Assembly: GCA_964560765.1 (NCBI GenBank) | Contig: CAZLMG010000021.1 | Span: 4,995 to 68,994, forward strand | Direction of reading: 5' to 3' | Length of the DNA stretch: 64,000 nucleotides | Source: CAZLMG01 sp964560765 | Lineage (GTDB): Bacteria > Bdellovibrionota_B > Oligoflexia > Oligoflexales > CAZLMG01 | Shown: positions 33,120 through 42,599 of the stretch, in pieces | Numbering within the stretch: the stretch's first letter is position 1 | Layout: every line of letters starts with the position of its first letter | Program-made: the position numbers and the translations under genes | Notes under the pieces: model-generated | The model's database searches: none | What the model was told of the DNA's origin: nothing | The model's input: only the letters and a program-made list of their open reading frames with translations

Positions 33120-34694
33120 GTGAAGTCCTTGCAAACATTGAGCAGTCATATCGCGCTCATCAGCGGCATTTTGGCCGTTGTCGCCGGTACTGTGATGTAT
33201 CTCATAACTGGCAGTAACGCTTCCTGGTTTCTTGCAGGTGGTGTGATGCTAGGATTCCTTGCCTCGACGTTTTCCAGGCGAGGCCAGACCGTGGGGGACA
33301 CCCACATGCCAGAGTTCGATGAAGAGCCAGTCGATCAGCCGACTACAGCGAGAGATGGGCAACTTGCGGCTGCCAACGAACGAATCAACGACTTGACCAA
33401 ACAACTGGAGCGCCTCGAAGAAGATGCTGCTGAATGGCGACACCAGGCACAATCTCAACCCGCTAAAGAAAACAATGTCGTCAAACTTCGCATACTCGAA
33501 AGCGAGCGGATGACACAGCAGGCCGCACAAAAGACCGCTGCCTCCGCAGCCTTGCGAACCTCCGTCGAAAATCTCCTGAGCAGCTATTTGGACACCTACG
33601 AACAAGCCAAAGCTCGCCTGCAAGAGGTTGTCAGCACCACGGAAGAAAGTGCGGTTCGCATCGGCGAAATGGTGCAGCGTATCTACGACAAAGCCCAGGA
33701 GCACCTGCACGAGACCGAAGGAATCAGCACCTTGTTCTCTGGTGCTCAGAACCAAAGCGCTCCGTCGTCACAGCCATCGCTCGCAGCAGTCATCGATGAG
33801 GGTATCCAACTTATTCAAAAGATGATTGGCATGCTTGGCGAAAACCTTGAACGCATCTCTCACTACAAGACAGCTATGGGCTCGGTCCTGGAGCACACTT
33901 CGACCATCAATCGCATTGTCGAGGACATCCACTACATTAGTGACCAAACCAACCTCTTGGCCCTGAACGCCGCCATCGAAGCCGCGCGCGCCGGTGAGCA
34001 TGGCCGCGGATTCAGCGTCGTTGCAGAGGAAATTCGCAAACTTTCCGAGCGTACCAACCAAGCCTCGAACGAGATTACCCAAATCGTCACCCGCGTAAAT
34101 GAGGAGGTCGAGGGAGTTTCCGAGTCGCTGAAAGAAACTCTGAGTCTCACAGAACAAAATCGCATGAATTTCAATTCCGCAAGCGAATCTCTGGTAACGT
34201 CGACCAGCACATCACGCGCCGCATTTCTCGGCATGGTAAAAAATGCCGTCGAAAGCTCCAAACAAGTGGCCAACGACATTGATCAAATTATTATGAACTT
34301 GCAGTTTCAAGACATTACCCGACAGCAAGTCGAAGGCGCGTTGCGACCACTTGCCGCTCTCAAAGCTATTGCCGAAGTCACCTTAAAGGACGGGTTGAAA
34401 GAAAGTCCGTCGGCCGAGGCCAAACAACCGGCTCCCCAGCCTTCAGCCTCGCTAGCGAAGCCTTTGCCTTCAGCCATGCCTGCAAATCTAACCGCACGGC
34501 CAAAGTTGCAGTTTGACCGAAAACTAAGCTCCTTACCAAATTCCTTGCTTCCAGTTGGCGACACCGGCGGCTCAATCCCACCAGACTTCACTGCGCCTGT
34601 CGCCGCTCCGGAACCGAAGGTTGCTGCAGCACCTGAAAATGAAGCCGAAGACGAAGCTGCTAAACTCGCCGCTGGCGATGCTATGTTCTTTTAA
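33120..34694 (+). CDS. Methyl-accepting chemotaxis protein without a sensor domain
   Basis: 524 aa. Two membrane helices near residues 11-30 and 34-51 leave almost no periplasmic loop, so the signal input must be cytoplasmic, within the membrane, or come from a partner. A coiled-coil region follows, then the hairpin tip near 278-312 (LLALNAAIEAARAGEHGRGF, then AEEIRKLSERTNQ) that contacts CheA and CheW. Near residue 395 lies LQFQDITRQQ, a CheZ-like motif seen in some MCPs. The C-terminal 110 residues are Pro/Ala-rich and disordered. GTG start with GGAG upstream, behind a sigma-28 promoter. First gene of the chemosensory unit. Confidence 0.88.
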   Translation: MKSLQTLSSHIALISGILAVVAGTVMYLITGSNASWFLAGGVMLGFLASTFSRRGQTVGDTHMPEFDEEPVDQPTTARDGQLAAANERINDLTKQLERLEEDAAEWRHQAQSQPAKENNVVKLRILESERMTQQAAQKTAASAALRTSVENLLSSYLDTYEQAKARLQEVVSTTEESAVRIGEMVQRIYDKAQEHLHETEGISTLFSGAQNQSAPSSQPSLAAVIDEGIQLIQKMIGMLGENLERISHYKTAMGSVLEHTSTINRIVEDIHYISDQTNLLALNAAIEAARAGEHGRGFSVVAEEIRKLSERTNQASNEITQIVTRVNEEVEGVSESLKETLSLTEQNRMNFNSASESLVTSTSTSRAAFLGMVKNAVESSKQVANDIDQIIMNLQFQDITRQQVEGALRPLAALKAIAEVTLKDGLKESPSAEAKQPAPQPSASLAKPLPSAMPANLTARPKLQFDRKLSSLPNSLLPVGDTGGSIPPDFTAPVAAPEPKVAAAPENEAEDEAAKLAAGDAMFF

Positions 34695-34783
34695 TCCTTC
34701 AAACCTAACTACTTCCTCAAGATCTGACCGCGAGTTCCGAAACGTCGGCTGCGGGATTTTGAATCACATTTGAGAAAAACATC

Positions 34784-35434
34784 ATGGCCAGAAAACTCTT
34801 ACTCATCGATGATAGTCCTTCGAGCCTGACGTCGATCGCGGCGCGCTTGCATGCCGGCGGTTTCGAAGTTGCTTCCTACTCCTCCCCAACACAAGCTATT
34901 GCTGCTTTTGATGGCTCGATTGCGGCTGTCATAACCGATTACGAAATGCCCGCAAAAAATGGCCCGGCTGTCTGTAGCGCCATTCGCCAAAACTCCGCTG
35001 GCAGCGAAGTACCGATCGTTGTTCTGACGGGCAAAGAAGATCCTGCCGGCATACTTTTAGCGATGCAAGCCGGAGCCGACGACTATCTCTTCAAATCCTT
35101 GGCCCCACAACTACTAGCACCAAAGATTGAGGCATTGATTGCCTTGAAGGACCTCCGCCAGCAACAGCAGAAGCTCGATCGATTGGAAACTATCCACCAA
35201 ATGGTGGTCACCTACAATCACGAAATCAACAACCCACTGACGATCGCTATGGCATCGCTCATGCAGCTGCAATCTCGGGCCGATGGCACACCCGACTTAC
35301 AGTTGACCCGATTACAAAACGCTCTGATTCGAATTCAAGACGTCGTCAAGGCCATCGCCAATCTGCGTGAGATCCATGCCGTAGACTATGCTGGCGATCA
35401 GAAAATGATCAACATCAGCAAGCGGGAGGCGTAA
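34784..35434 (+). CDS. Receiver plus histidine-kinase DHp domain, no ATPase domain
   Basis: 216 aa. Residues 1-120 are a full receiver: acidic pair DD at 9-10, Asp52 in VITDYEMP, Thr82 in VLTG and Lys104. A helical linker (QQQQKLDRLETI) leads to a DHp segment with the H-box YNHEINNPLT (His146) and a second helix (LQNALIRIQDVVKAI). The frame stops there: the N, G1 and G2 ATP-binding boxes are absent. It may serve as a phosphotransfer protein, accept phosphate from the CheA proteins, or dimerise with another kinase. The next gene starts 3 bases later with its own GGGAGG. Confidence 0.75.
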   Translation: MARKLLLIDDSPSSLTSIAARLHAGGFEVASYSSPTQAIAAFDGSIAAVITDYEMPAKNGPAVCSAIRQNSAGSEVPIVVLTGKEDPAGILLAMQAGADDYLFKSLAPQLLAPKIEALIALKDLRQQQQKLDRLETIHQMVVTYNHEINNPLTIAMASLMQLQSRADGTPDLQLTRLQNALIRIQDVVKAIANLREIHAVDYAGDQKMINISKREA

Positions 35435-35437
35435 CAC

Positions 35438-38170
35438 GTGAAGACGACTTCGTGGACTATACTGTGCGTCGACGATGAGCCAAATTTCGGCGATGTCGTA
35501 CGGGAAGCATTACACGAAACCGCGTACAACGTGGTCTCAAAACAAACTCCCGCGGATATGCTAGCATTTCTCGAAGAGCACCACGATGAAGTCGCATTCA
35601 TTCTGTCTGACTTTCGCATGCCGCAAATGGACGGCCTTCAGTTACGCGAGATCGTAAACAAGAAGTGGCAAGACATCCCCTTCGCCATTATCAGTGCTTT
35701 TGTCGACCGCGACATGGCTCTTAAAGGAATCGACCTCAAGATTTCCGCATTTCTTTCCAAACCCGTAAGTTCGCAGGAACTGCAAAAATCAATTGAAAAG
35801 AACATTGCAGGGCGTCTGCAAGATCTTGCAGAGCGTGCGGCATTGCGCATCGGGTTTCTGGAAGAGGCTGGCGATATCCTTGCCGACCTGGAGCCCCTTA
35901 TCCTTCGTCTGGAAAGCACGCCGGCAGATGAGAATATGCTGAGCGCCATCTACCGCAATGTGCACACCATTAAGGGCGCCAGCGGGGTGCTGGAACGGCC
36001 AGAGTTTACCGCATTTCTGCACAGCTATGAAGACCTCTTGACGAAGATTCGAAACCACGAGGTTGAAGCGCATGGCGGAGTCATCTCCGCCTTACTTGCC
36101 GGCTTCGACAAGCTGTCAGAAGCACTCCGAATGCTCAACGCGGATCAACGATGCGACTTGCGGTCGCTCGACTTGTCGAGAATCTTTGTCAATATCCAAC
36201 GACCGAGCGGTGCTGAAGCGGGGTCGCTGGGCGCCGACCGAGAAGATTCCAGGACCGAAGGTGCCGCCGGAGATACCTCTAATAAAAAAGAGGGCGTCCA
36301 AGTTCCGCTGCATCTACTGGACGAATTCATGGATCTCTCCGGCGAGATCACGGTGATTCGGAACATGGTCAACAAACTGGTTATGTCGCTTTCCAAAAAG
36401 ATTCAAAACGATGACGATCTCGCTAGATTGAGCGACCTTCTCGACGAAATGCACAAAATCAATTCGGAAATGCAAGGTCAGATCAGTGAGCTACGAAAAA
36501 CCCCGGCCAATCATACCGTACGGCGAGTACCTCGACTCATTCGCGACCTGACGAAACAGCTAGGCAAGGAAGTTCGGCTTACCGTTCGAGGCGGCGATCT
36601 TCGACTCGATACATCTCTTGCACAAACGTTATCTGGGTGTTTGACGCACATGATTCGCAACTGTCTGGATCATGGAATTGAAACCCCATCCGATCGCCAG
36701 CAAGCCGGCAAGAAGGCTGTTGGTGAAATTAGCATTCAGTTCTCAGAAACAGATGACCTTATCCGCGTTCGTCTCGACGACGATGGGCGCGGCATCAACC
36801 CCAAGAAAATTGCCGCCAAGCTCGTCCAGCAAGGCTTGTATAATGACAGCCAGATCGCCGCCATGCCGGATACGGCCATCATTCAGCATATCTTTGCTTC
36901 CGGCTTCAGCACTGCCGAGAAAGTCACCGACGTATCGGGTCGAGGTGTCGGCATGGACATGGTCCTATCATCAATTCAAGCTCTCGGCGGCGCTGTGTCA
37001 GTTCATTCGCAAGTAGGCAAGGGCACGAGCGTGATTATGGACATGCCTGTGCCCAAGTCCGTCGTCATCATTAGCGCCCTGATTGTCGAGCAAAGCGGCG
37101 AACGCTTTGCAATACCCCAAGACAATCTTGTCCGACTTCTTTCACTCGACTCAGATCGACAACAAACAGACATAAGAAACCTGGAAGGATCACAGGTGCT
37201 TCTGTTGCAAGATCGGCTGCTGCCACTGAAACACTTGGGCGACGTTTTGAATCTGCCCAAATCTGAAAAAAAGGAAGGCGACCCAACATTTGTTGTCGTC
37301 CTCAGAAAAGAAGATCAGCAGTTTGCTTTCATCGTTGACGCCATCAATGATGCTGAAGATATCGTCGTGAAACGTGTTCCACATTTTGTTCAGTGCAACC
37401 GAGCGTACAAAGGTGCCACGTTTTTGGGCGATGGCAGCGTTGGACTCATTCTCGACGTCGAGGGCATCGCTGAGCGAGCGAAGTTGCTGCAGAGAAGTTC
37501 AATAGCTGCTGCAGAAGATGTCAGTAAAGCAAGCGCAGGAACCGCAGCCAGTTACGGATCTGATCTACTCATCGTCGGCCTATCCACTCCGGGGCTGTTT
37601 GCTATTCCATTGAGTGCTGTATATCGCTTAGAACATCTACCGATGTCACAGATCGAAGATGCCGCAGGCATCAAGGCTTGCATCTACCGCAATCAGGTGA
37701 TGCGCTTACTCGACATCTCAAAGACGCTGAAGTTGGGTGAACTGGCCGCAACACAGAACGCATCAATTCCCGTTCTAGTTGTTAACGTATCGAACCGGTT
37801 TTTTGGACTAATGGTTGATCGCATCGTCGACCTCGCGCCGCAGAGTCGCGAATTAGATGTAGACGGATTCGCCAGCAGCGGTGTTGCCGGCGTCACGATT
37901 GTGAACGATCAATCTGTTTCTATCCTCGATGTCTGTGGCATCTTGGAATTGGAAGGGCTTGGACGATGGCTGGAAGTCGTACCGCAAGCATTGCCGGACA
38001 ATCCGCGCCGCGAACGAGCTGCAGGAACACTAGATACGGCGAACGCTGTTCCAGTAGTACTTCCAGTTACTGAGACAGCCGAATTGGATCACCTCCGCGA
38101 AGCAAAGGCAAACGATAGCGAAACAGTCACTGAGGAAATGGATTTAAGCAGTGGATGGGGCTTATTCTAG
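35438..38170 (+). CDS. Hybrid CheA: receiver-HPt-kinase-CheW-CheW
   Basis: 910 aa. Order of domains: receiver (Asp58 in ILSDFRMP, Lys108), HPt (His176 in NVHTIKGASG), dimerisation/P3 region about 285-365, HATPase with N-box Asn408 in MIRNCLDHGIE, G1 DDDGRGIN and G2 GRGVGMD, first CheW-like domain about 540-690, and a second about 705-840. The catalytic boxes look intact, so it should autophosphorylate. The P3 to ATPase junction (ELRKTPANHTVRRVPRLIRD) departs from the usual RMxP pattern. The receiver at the front is unusual; the neighbouring CheA carries one at the rear. GTG start with GGGAGG. Confidence 0.88.
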   Translation: MKTTSWTILCVDDEPNFGDVVREALHETAYNVVSKQTPADMLAFLEEHHDEVAFILSDFRMPQMDGLQLREIVNKKWQDIPFAIISAFVDRDMALKGIDLKISAFLSKPVSSQELQKSIEKNIAGRLQDLAERAALRIGFLEEAGDILADLEPLILRLESTPADENMLSAIYRNVHTIKGASGVLERPEFTAFLHSYEDLLTKIRNHEVEAHGGVISALLAGFDKLSEALRMLNADQRCDLRSLDLSRIFVNIQRPSGAEAGSLGADREDSRTEGAAGDTSNKKEGVQVPLHLLDEFMDLSGEITVIRNMVNKLVMSLSKKIQNDDDLARLSDLLDEMHKINSEMQGQISELRKTPANHTVRRVPRLIRDLTKQLGKEVRLTVRGGDLRLDTSLAQTLSGCLTHMIRNCLDHGIETPSDRQQAGKKAVGEISIQFSETDDLIRVRLDDDGRGINPKKIAAKLVQQGLYNDSQIAAMPDTAIIQHIFASGFSTAEKVTDVSGRGVGMDMVLSSIQALGGAVSVHSQVGKGTSVIMDMPVPKSVVIISALIVEQSGERFAIPQDNLVRLLSLDSDRQQTDIRNLEGSQVLLLQDRLLPLKHLGDVLNLPKSEKKEGDPTFVVVLRKEDQQFAFIVDAINDAEDIVVKRVPHFVQCNRAYKGATFLGDGSVGLILDVEGIAERAKLLQRSSIAAAEDVSKASAGTAASYGSDLLIVGLSTPGLFAIPLSAVYRLEHLPMSQIEDAAGIKACIYRNQVMRLLDISKTLKLGELAATQNASIPVLVVNVSNRFFGLMVDRIVDLAPQSRELDVDGFASSGVAGVTIVNDQSVSILDVCGILELEGLGRWLEVVPQALPDNPRRERAAGTLDTANAVPVVLPVTETAELDHLREAKANDSETVTEEMDLSSGWGLF

Positions 38171-38191
38171 CCAGGGAAAGGACTAAAAGAG

Positions 38192-40906
38192 ATGGCGATT
38201 GATTTAACAGCAGCACTTACAGAGTTCAAACAAGAGATTGATGAGCTCTTGGAGCGCGTGACAGCGGACCTAGGCTTGGTCGAGAAGCAGTCGCATAGCG
38301 TCGAGACACTGCAGTCCGTATATCGCGATGTTCACTCGCTGAAAGGCTCTGCGCAACTTTTTGGCTGCAAGCAGCTTGGACAAATATCACATGCCTTGGA
38401 AACATGCCTTGAGCCGATCCGCTCTGGCGACATGGAGTTAACGCCAGATTTACTCGATCGCGTTTTCACTGCTATAGACTTGATCAAGCGCATCGCTATG
38501 AGTCTTGATGCTGACGGCCGGGAAACACCTTTTCATCAGGACGTGTCGCGAGTACTGGGCTCCTTGGTAGACGCAACGAGTTCGCGCAGCGGAAACACAA
38601 ATTACCTACTCCGCGAAGCGGCCATAGTAGGCAGGGACACTCCCTTGCCAGAGCCGACGCCTGTTGGTGCGCCCGTAAAGAGCACGGCGAATCCGCCCAG
38701 TCTGGCCACCGCCCCGTCAACGGGCGCCGAGACTGCAACTACCACCAATGACTCGATCCGGGTCCAAGTCGGTGTCTTAGACGACTTGATGAACTTAGCC
38801 GGAGAGCTGGTCCTGATACGCAATCAGGTGGTGCAATTCACCAAGGGCGATGGCAACAAGAATGAGTTGCAAAATCTGGCACACCGACTCAGCCTTGTGA
38901 CCACTGAGATCCAAAACGAGGTCATGAAAACGCGAATGCAACCTATTGGTAACGTCCTCAACAAGTTCCAACGTGTTGTTCGAGATCTAGCCCGAGAACT
39001 CGGCAAGCAAGTCGAACTAACGATGACAGGCACAGAAACGGAACTCGACAAAACACTCCTGGAAGCCATCAAGGATCCGCTCACGCATATCGTGCGCAAT
39101 GCCGTTGATCATGGCATTGAGCTGCCTGCCGAGCGAACACATGCAGGCAAAAAGCCTCTTGGCGGTATCCACATCAGCGCCTTCCATGAGGGCGGACAGG
39201 TCATCGTCGAAATTCGCGACAACGGCAGGGGCCTCAGCCGCAGCAAAATCGCTGCAAAGGCGCTGTCACGCGGGATTTTGACCCAGGACCAAGTCGACCG
39301 CTTACCCGAACGAGAGATCTATAATTTGATTTTCGCACCGGGATTCTCCACTGCCGAACAAGTGTCCAGTGTTTCAGGACGAGGCGTTGGCATGGACGTC
39401 GTGCGATCGAATATTGAGAAGGTTGGCGGAGTCGTCGACCTGGAGTCCGAAGAAGGAAAGGGCACAACTCTTCGTTTGCGAATACCGCTTACTCTAGCCA
39501 TTGTTCCCGCACTGGTCGTGCGCTGCGGCCTGGAGCGCTTTGCCATTCCTCAGGTAAAACTGGTAGAGCTCGTTCGCATTAATTTGGCCATGCAGGATGG
39601 GGCAAGCCGCCAAGGAGGTGCGATCGAGTATATTCAAGGAAAGCCTGTCTATCGACTCCGTGGCCAACTGCTCCCCATCGTCTCGCTTGCGGCAGAGCTC
39701 GGCATCCAAGGACAACTTATTTCTACGGACCTCTCTACCTTCAAGGACGGGAAAGTTGATGCGCTCAACGTTGTCGTTCTAAATGCAGATCGCGGACAAT
39801 TTGGACTGGTTGTTGATGAAATTGAAGATTCAACCGACATTGTGATCAAGCCACTCGAATCGTTTGTAAAGAATATTGGGGTCTTTGCCGGAGCCACCGT
39901 CATGGGGGACGGTAGCGTCGCTCTGACTCTCGACATCTCGGGCTTAGCGGCGCGCTGCAATCTCTGGACTAGGACCGCCCAAGAACGCTCTCTTGAAGCC
40001 GAGGAGCAGACCTCAACCGCCAAGAAGCACGACCTGATGGAATACCTAGTCGTCGACCTTGGAACAAAGGACCGCTGGGTCATTCCACTGTGTCTGGTCA
40101 ATCGACTGGAAGAGTTTCCGTTGAAACAGATTGAATCTGCTCACGGACAAAAAGTCGTCCAGTATAGGGACCGCGTGATCCACGTCATTGACAGCGTTGA
40201 TGTACTTGGCAAATCGCGCCCAGGCATCTCCCGCAGCATGGCTGCCGGCAAACAGGATCATGACGACACGGTTCGCGCCATCATCGTTGAAAAGCGCGGC
40301 CGACTGCATGCGGTCGCCGTCCACCGAATTTGCGACGTCATTGGTACATTTGAGGCTATTCAAGACACCGAGCAAGATGACTCACTCATCATTGGGCACC
40401 TCACTTACGATCACCACATCTATTCCGTAATTGATATTCTGGCACTGATCGATTCGCATTATGGACGAGCCCCGGTGCGGAATAATGCCCAGTCCCTGAA
40501 ACAGCACGATCAACAGAAACGACGCCGCGACTTTCGCATTCTCTATGCCGAGGACAACGCATTTTTCCGCAAACATGTTGCTAAAATCCTGACGGAGGCA
40601 GGCTTTCGCATCGACAGCGCAGCCGACGGCGAGCAAGCCATCGAAACCCTTACTCGCGCGGAGCCAGATTCGTTCTCACTCGTTCTCTCAGACATAGAAA
40701 TGCCCCGAATGAGTGGCTATGAGCTTGCAAAGGCAATTCGGGCCGATCAACGCTGGAAACGTCTACCACTGATCGCGCTCACAACAAAATTCGGGCAAGG
40801 AGATATCGAACTTGGGAATAGCGCGGGATTTACTAGATATCTGGAAAAACTAAATGCAGACCAGCTCATTCATGAACTTGATCGCGTCTTTGGAATTGGA
40901 GCATAG
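38192..40906 (+). CDS. cheA: Hybrid CheA: HPt-kinase-CheW-CheW-receiver
   Basis: 904 aa. HPt with His48 (DVHSLKGSAQLFG), Pro/Thr-rich linker 150-185, P3 dimerisation domain about 188-255 (VGVLDDLMNLAGELVLIRN), the canonical MKTRMQPIGNV and FQRVVRDLARELGK joint, HATPase with Asn303 in IVRNAVDHGIE, DNGRGLS and GRGVGMD, two CheW-like domains about 430-590 and 615-760, and a receiver about 780-904 with Asp834 (VLSDIEMP) and Lys886. It is the more conventional of the two kinases and should phosphorylate CheY, CheB and its own receiver. It starts 21 bases after the other CheA. Confidence 0.92.
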   Translation: MAIDLTAALTEFKQEIDELLERVTADLGLVEKQSHSVETLQSVYRDVHSLKGSAQLFGCKQLGQISHALETCLEPIRSGDMELTPDLLDRVFTAIDLIKRIAMSLDADGRETPFHQDVSRVLGSLVDATSSRSGNTNYLLREAAIVGRDTPLPEPTPVGAPVKSTANPPSLATAPSTGAETATTTNDSIRVQVGVLDDLMNLAGELVLIRNQVVQFTKGDGNKNELQNLAHRLSLVTTEIQNEVMKTRMQPIGNVLNKFQRVVRDLARELGKQVELTMTGTETELDKTLLEAIKDPLTHIVRNAVDHGIELPAERTHAGKKPLGGIHISAFHEGGQVIVEIRDNGRGLSRSKIAAKALSRGILTQDQVDRLPEREIYNLIFAPGFSTAEQVSSVSGRGVGMDVVRSNIEKVGGVVDLESEEGKGTTLRLRIPLTLAIVPALVVRCGLERFAIPQVKLVELVRINLAMQDGASRQGGAIEYIQGKPVYRLRGQLLPIVSLAAELGIQGQLISTDLSTFKDGKVDALNVVVLNADRGQFGLVVDEIEDSTDIVIKPLESFVKNIGVFAGATVMGDGSVALTLDISGLAARCNLWTRTAQERSLEAEEQTSTAKKHDLMEYLVVDLGTKDRWVIPLCLVNRLEEFPLKQIESAHGQKVVQYRDRVIHVIDSVDVLGKSRPGISRSMAAGKQDHDDTVRAIIVEKRGRLHAVAVHRICDVIGTFEAIQDTEQDDSLIIGHLTYDHHIYSVIDILALIDSHYGRAPVRNNAQSLKQHDQQKRRRDFRILYAEDNAFFRKHVAKILTEAGFRIDSAADGEQAIETLTRAEPDSFSLVLSDIEMPRMSGYELAKAIRADQRWKRLPLIALTTKFGQGDIELGNSAGFTRYLEKLNADQLIHELDRVFGIGA

Positions 40907-40907
40907 C

Positions 40908-41411
40908 ATGTCAAGTAACAACCAAACATCTCAATCGACAACCACCGAAAAGCAGTCCAAAACTTCGACTCAGTATTCGACTTTTTGGATTGGAGGACGG
41001 CTCTACGGCATCGATGTAACACAGGTACAAGAGGTGGTGCGCACCATGCCGCTTACGCGCATCCCGACATCGCCGGTACACATTCGAGGTTTGATCAACT
41101 TACGGGGACAGGTTGCGACCGCCATAGGCTTGCGAGAACTGTTCTCGATTGCCGATCCTACTTCTGCGGAATTCATGAATGTCGTCTGCAGAGTTGAAAG
41201 CGCATTGTTGGCACTGCAGGTTGAGGAAATCGGCGATGTCGTGGAAGTCGCATTGGATCATTTTGAGGATGTTCCCTCGACAGTTCCAGCGTCCACGCGC
41301 AGATTCCTCCTCGGCATCTACAAGATGCCGAAGGACCTACTCAGCATCATTGATGTGAGTCAAATACTGCACTTTCTAAACGAAGGCAGCGGCAACAAAC
41401 AAGCAGCTTGA
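40908..41411 (+). CDS. cheW: CheW coupling protein
   Basis: 167 aa. A short Ser/Thr/Gln-rich N-terminus precedes a CheW domain: FWIGGRLYGIDVTQVQEVVR, TRIPTSPVHIRGLINLRGQVATAIGLR and LLSIIDVSQIL. CheW links MCP hairpins to CheA in the signalling array. The ATG is one base after the upstream stop, with TTGGAG 7 bases before it. The longer frame from 40854 lies inside cheA and is rejected. Confidence 0.92.
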   Translation: MSSNNQTSQSTTTEKQSKTSTQYSTFWIGGRLYGIDVTQVQEVVRTMPLTRIPTSPVHIRGLINLRGQVATAIGLRELFSIADPTSAEFMNVVCRVESALLALQVEEIGDVVEVALDHFEDVPSTVPASTRRFLLGIYKMPKDLLSIIDVSQILHFLNEGSGNKQAA

Positions 41412-41428
41412 CGCTGGAGGAGTACACC

Positions 41429-42589
41429 GTGCCTGCCAGTACTGCTGCTACCCAGAACCGCTCTGGTCGTCGACTGCGCGTGCTTGTCGTCGACGATTCT
41501 GCGGCATTTCGAACTCAGATTCGTCATGTCCTGAGTGCATTGCCCTCTATCGAACATGTTGACACGGCACCAAATGGACGAATCGCTTTGCAGAAGCTGG
41601 AGCAGGGCGCATTCGATCTCGTAACACTTGACCTGAACATGCCCGAGCTTGATGGACTTGATACTCTGCGCATATTGGCGGAGCGGCCCAGCAGACCCAA
41701 AACCATTATCTTTGCCACAAATACATCGCGCTCTGCCGAAGATACGATGACCGCACTTCGATTGGGCGCTTGGGATTTCGTCCTAAAGCCGGATGGACAA
41801 ACCTTTTCATTAGAAAGCGCTCTCCAGCAAGTTCGGCAACAATTGGAACCACGAATCGCAACATTGCTCGACAATGCCAGCGGACAATCTGTTGCTTTGT
41901 TCGCAAACGATTCCAGCAAAGCGCCACAAGCAACGCCTACATTCCCCAAATCCATCGGCGCCATTGCCGCAAAATCGCCGACGCAGAGCTTTCCAAAGGT
42001 CAACTTGGAAACATTCTCGCCCATGGCCATCGTCGTCGCCAGCTCAACGGGTGGCCCTGCGGCACTTGAATCTCTGTTTAGCGCCCTGCAATCACCGCCA
42101 AGCGTCCCTATTCTGATTGCTCAGCACATGCCAGAGACGTTTACAACATTTCTAGCAAAACGCTTGCAGGAGATGTGCGGGGTACCGGTACGCGAAGCGC
42201 AGTCGGGGGAAGCCCCTGTTCCCGGCTCCATACTCATCTGTCCTGGAAACTTTCATATGCGTCTTGAGTCAACTTCCGGACGCGTCACGATCTTACTCGA
42301 TCAGGGACCGCGCCTGCATAGTGTGCGCCCTGCCGCGGACTATTTGTTTGAAACTGCGGCCCGTGTTTACGGCAAGCACTGCCTCGGATTCGTACTGACA
42401 GGTATGGGTGAAGATGGTGCGCGAGGCGCCCTACAGATCAAGCAGACAGGGGGCGGCGTGATGATACAGGATAAGGAGACTTGCGTGGTCTGGGGGATGC
42501 CGGCAGCCGCACATGCTTTAGGAGCTTACGATCGCATGGGGCCAATTAACGAATGCGCACGCATTCTAGCAAACGCCGCCAAACGATAA
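41429..42589 (+). CDS. cheB: Chemotaxis response regulator / protein-glutamate methylesterase
   Basis: 386 aa. Receiver (acidic pair in LVVDDSAAFR, Asp68 in VTLDLNMPELDG) and, after a linker, the CheB methylesterase domain with Ser in VASSTGGPAALESL, His in IAQHMPETF, and Asp in GMGEDGARGAL, plus the SVRPAAD region. It removes methyl groups from MCP glutamates when phosphorylated. The GTG at 41429 is chosen for its GGAGGAG; the TTG at 41408 overlapping the cheW stop lacks a ribosome site. Confidence 0.93.
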   Translation: MPASTAATQNRSGRRLRVLVVDDSAAFRTQIRHVLSALPSIEHVDTAPNGRIALQKLEQGAFDLVTLDLNMPELDGLDTLRILAERPSRPKTIIFATNTSRSAEDTMTALRLGAWDFVLKPDGQTFSLESALQQVRQQLEPRIATLLDNASGQSVALFANDSSKAPQATPTFPKSIGAIAAKSPTQSFPKVNLETFSPMAIVVASSTGGPAALESLFSALQSPPSVPILIAQHMPETFTTFLAKRLQEMCGVPVREAQSGEAPVPGSILICPGNFHMRLESTSGRVTILLDQGPRLHSVRPAADYLFETAARVYGKHCLGFVLTGMGEDGARGALQIKQTGGGVMIQDKETCVVWGMPAAAHALGAYDRMGPINECARILANAAKR

Positions 42590-42599
42590 GGGGCACTGA

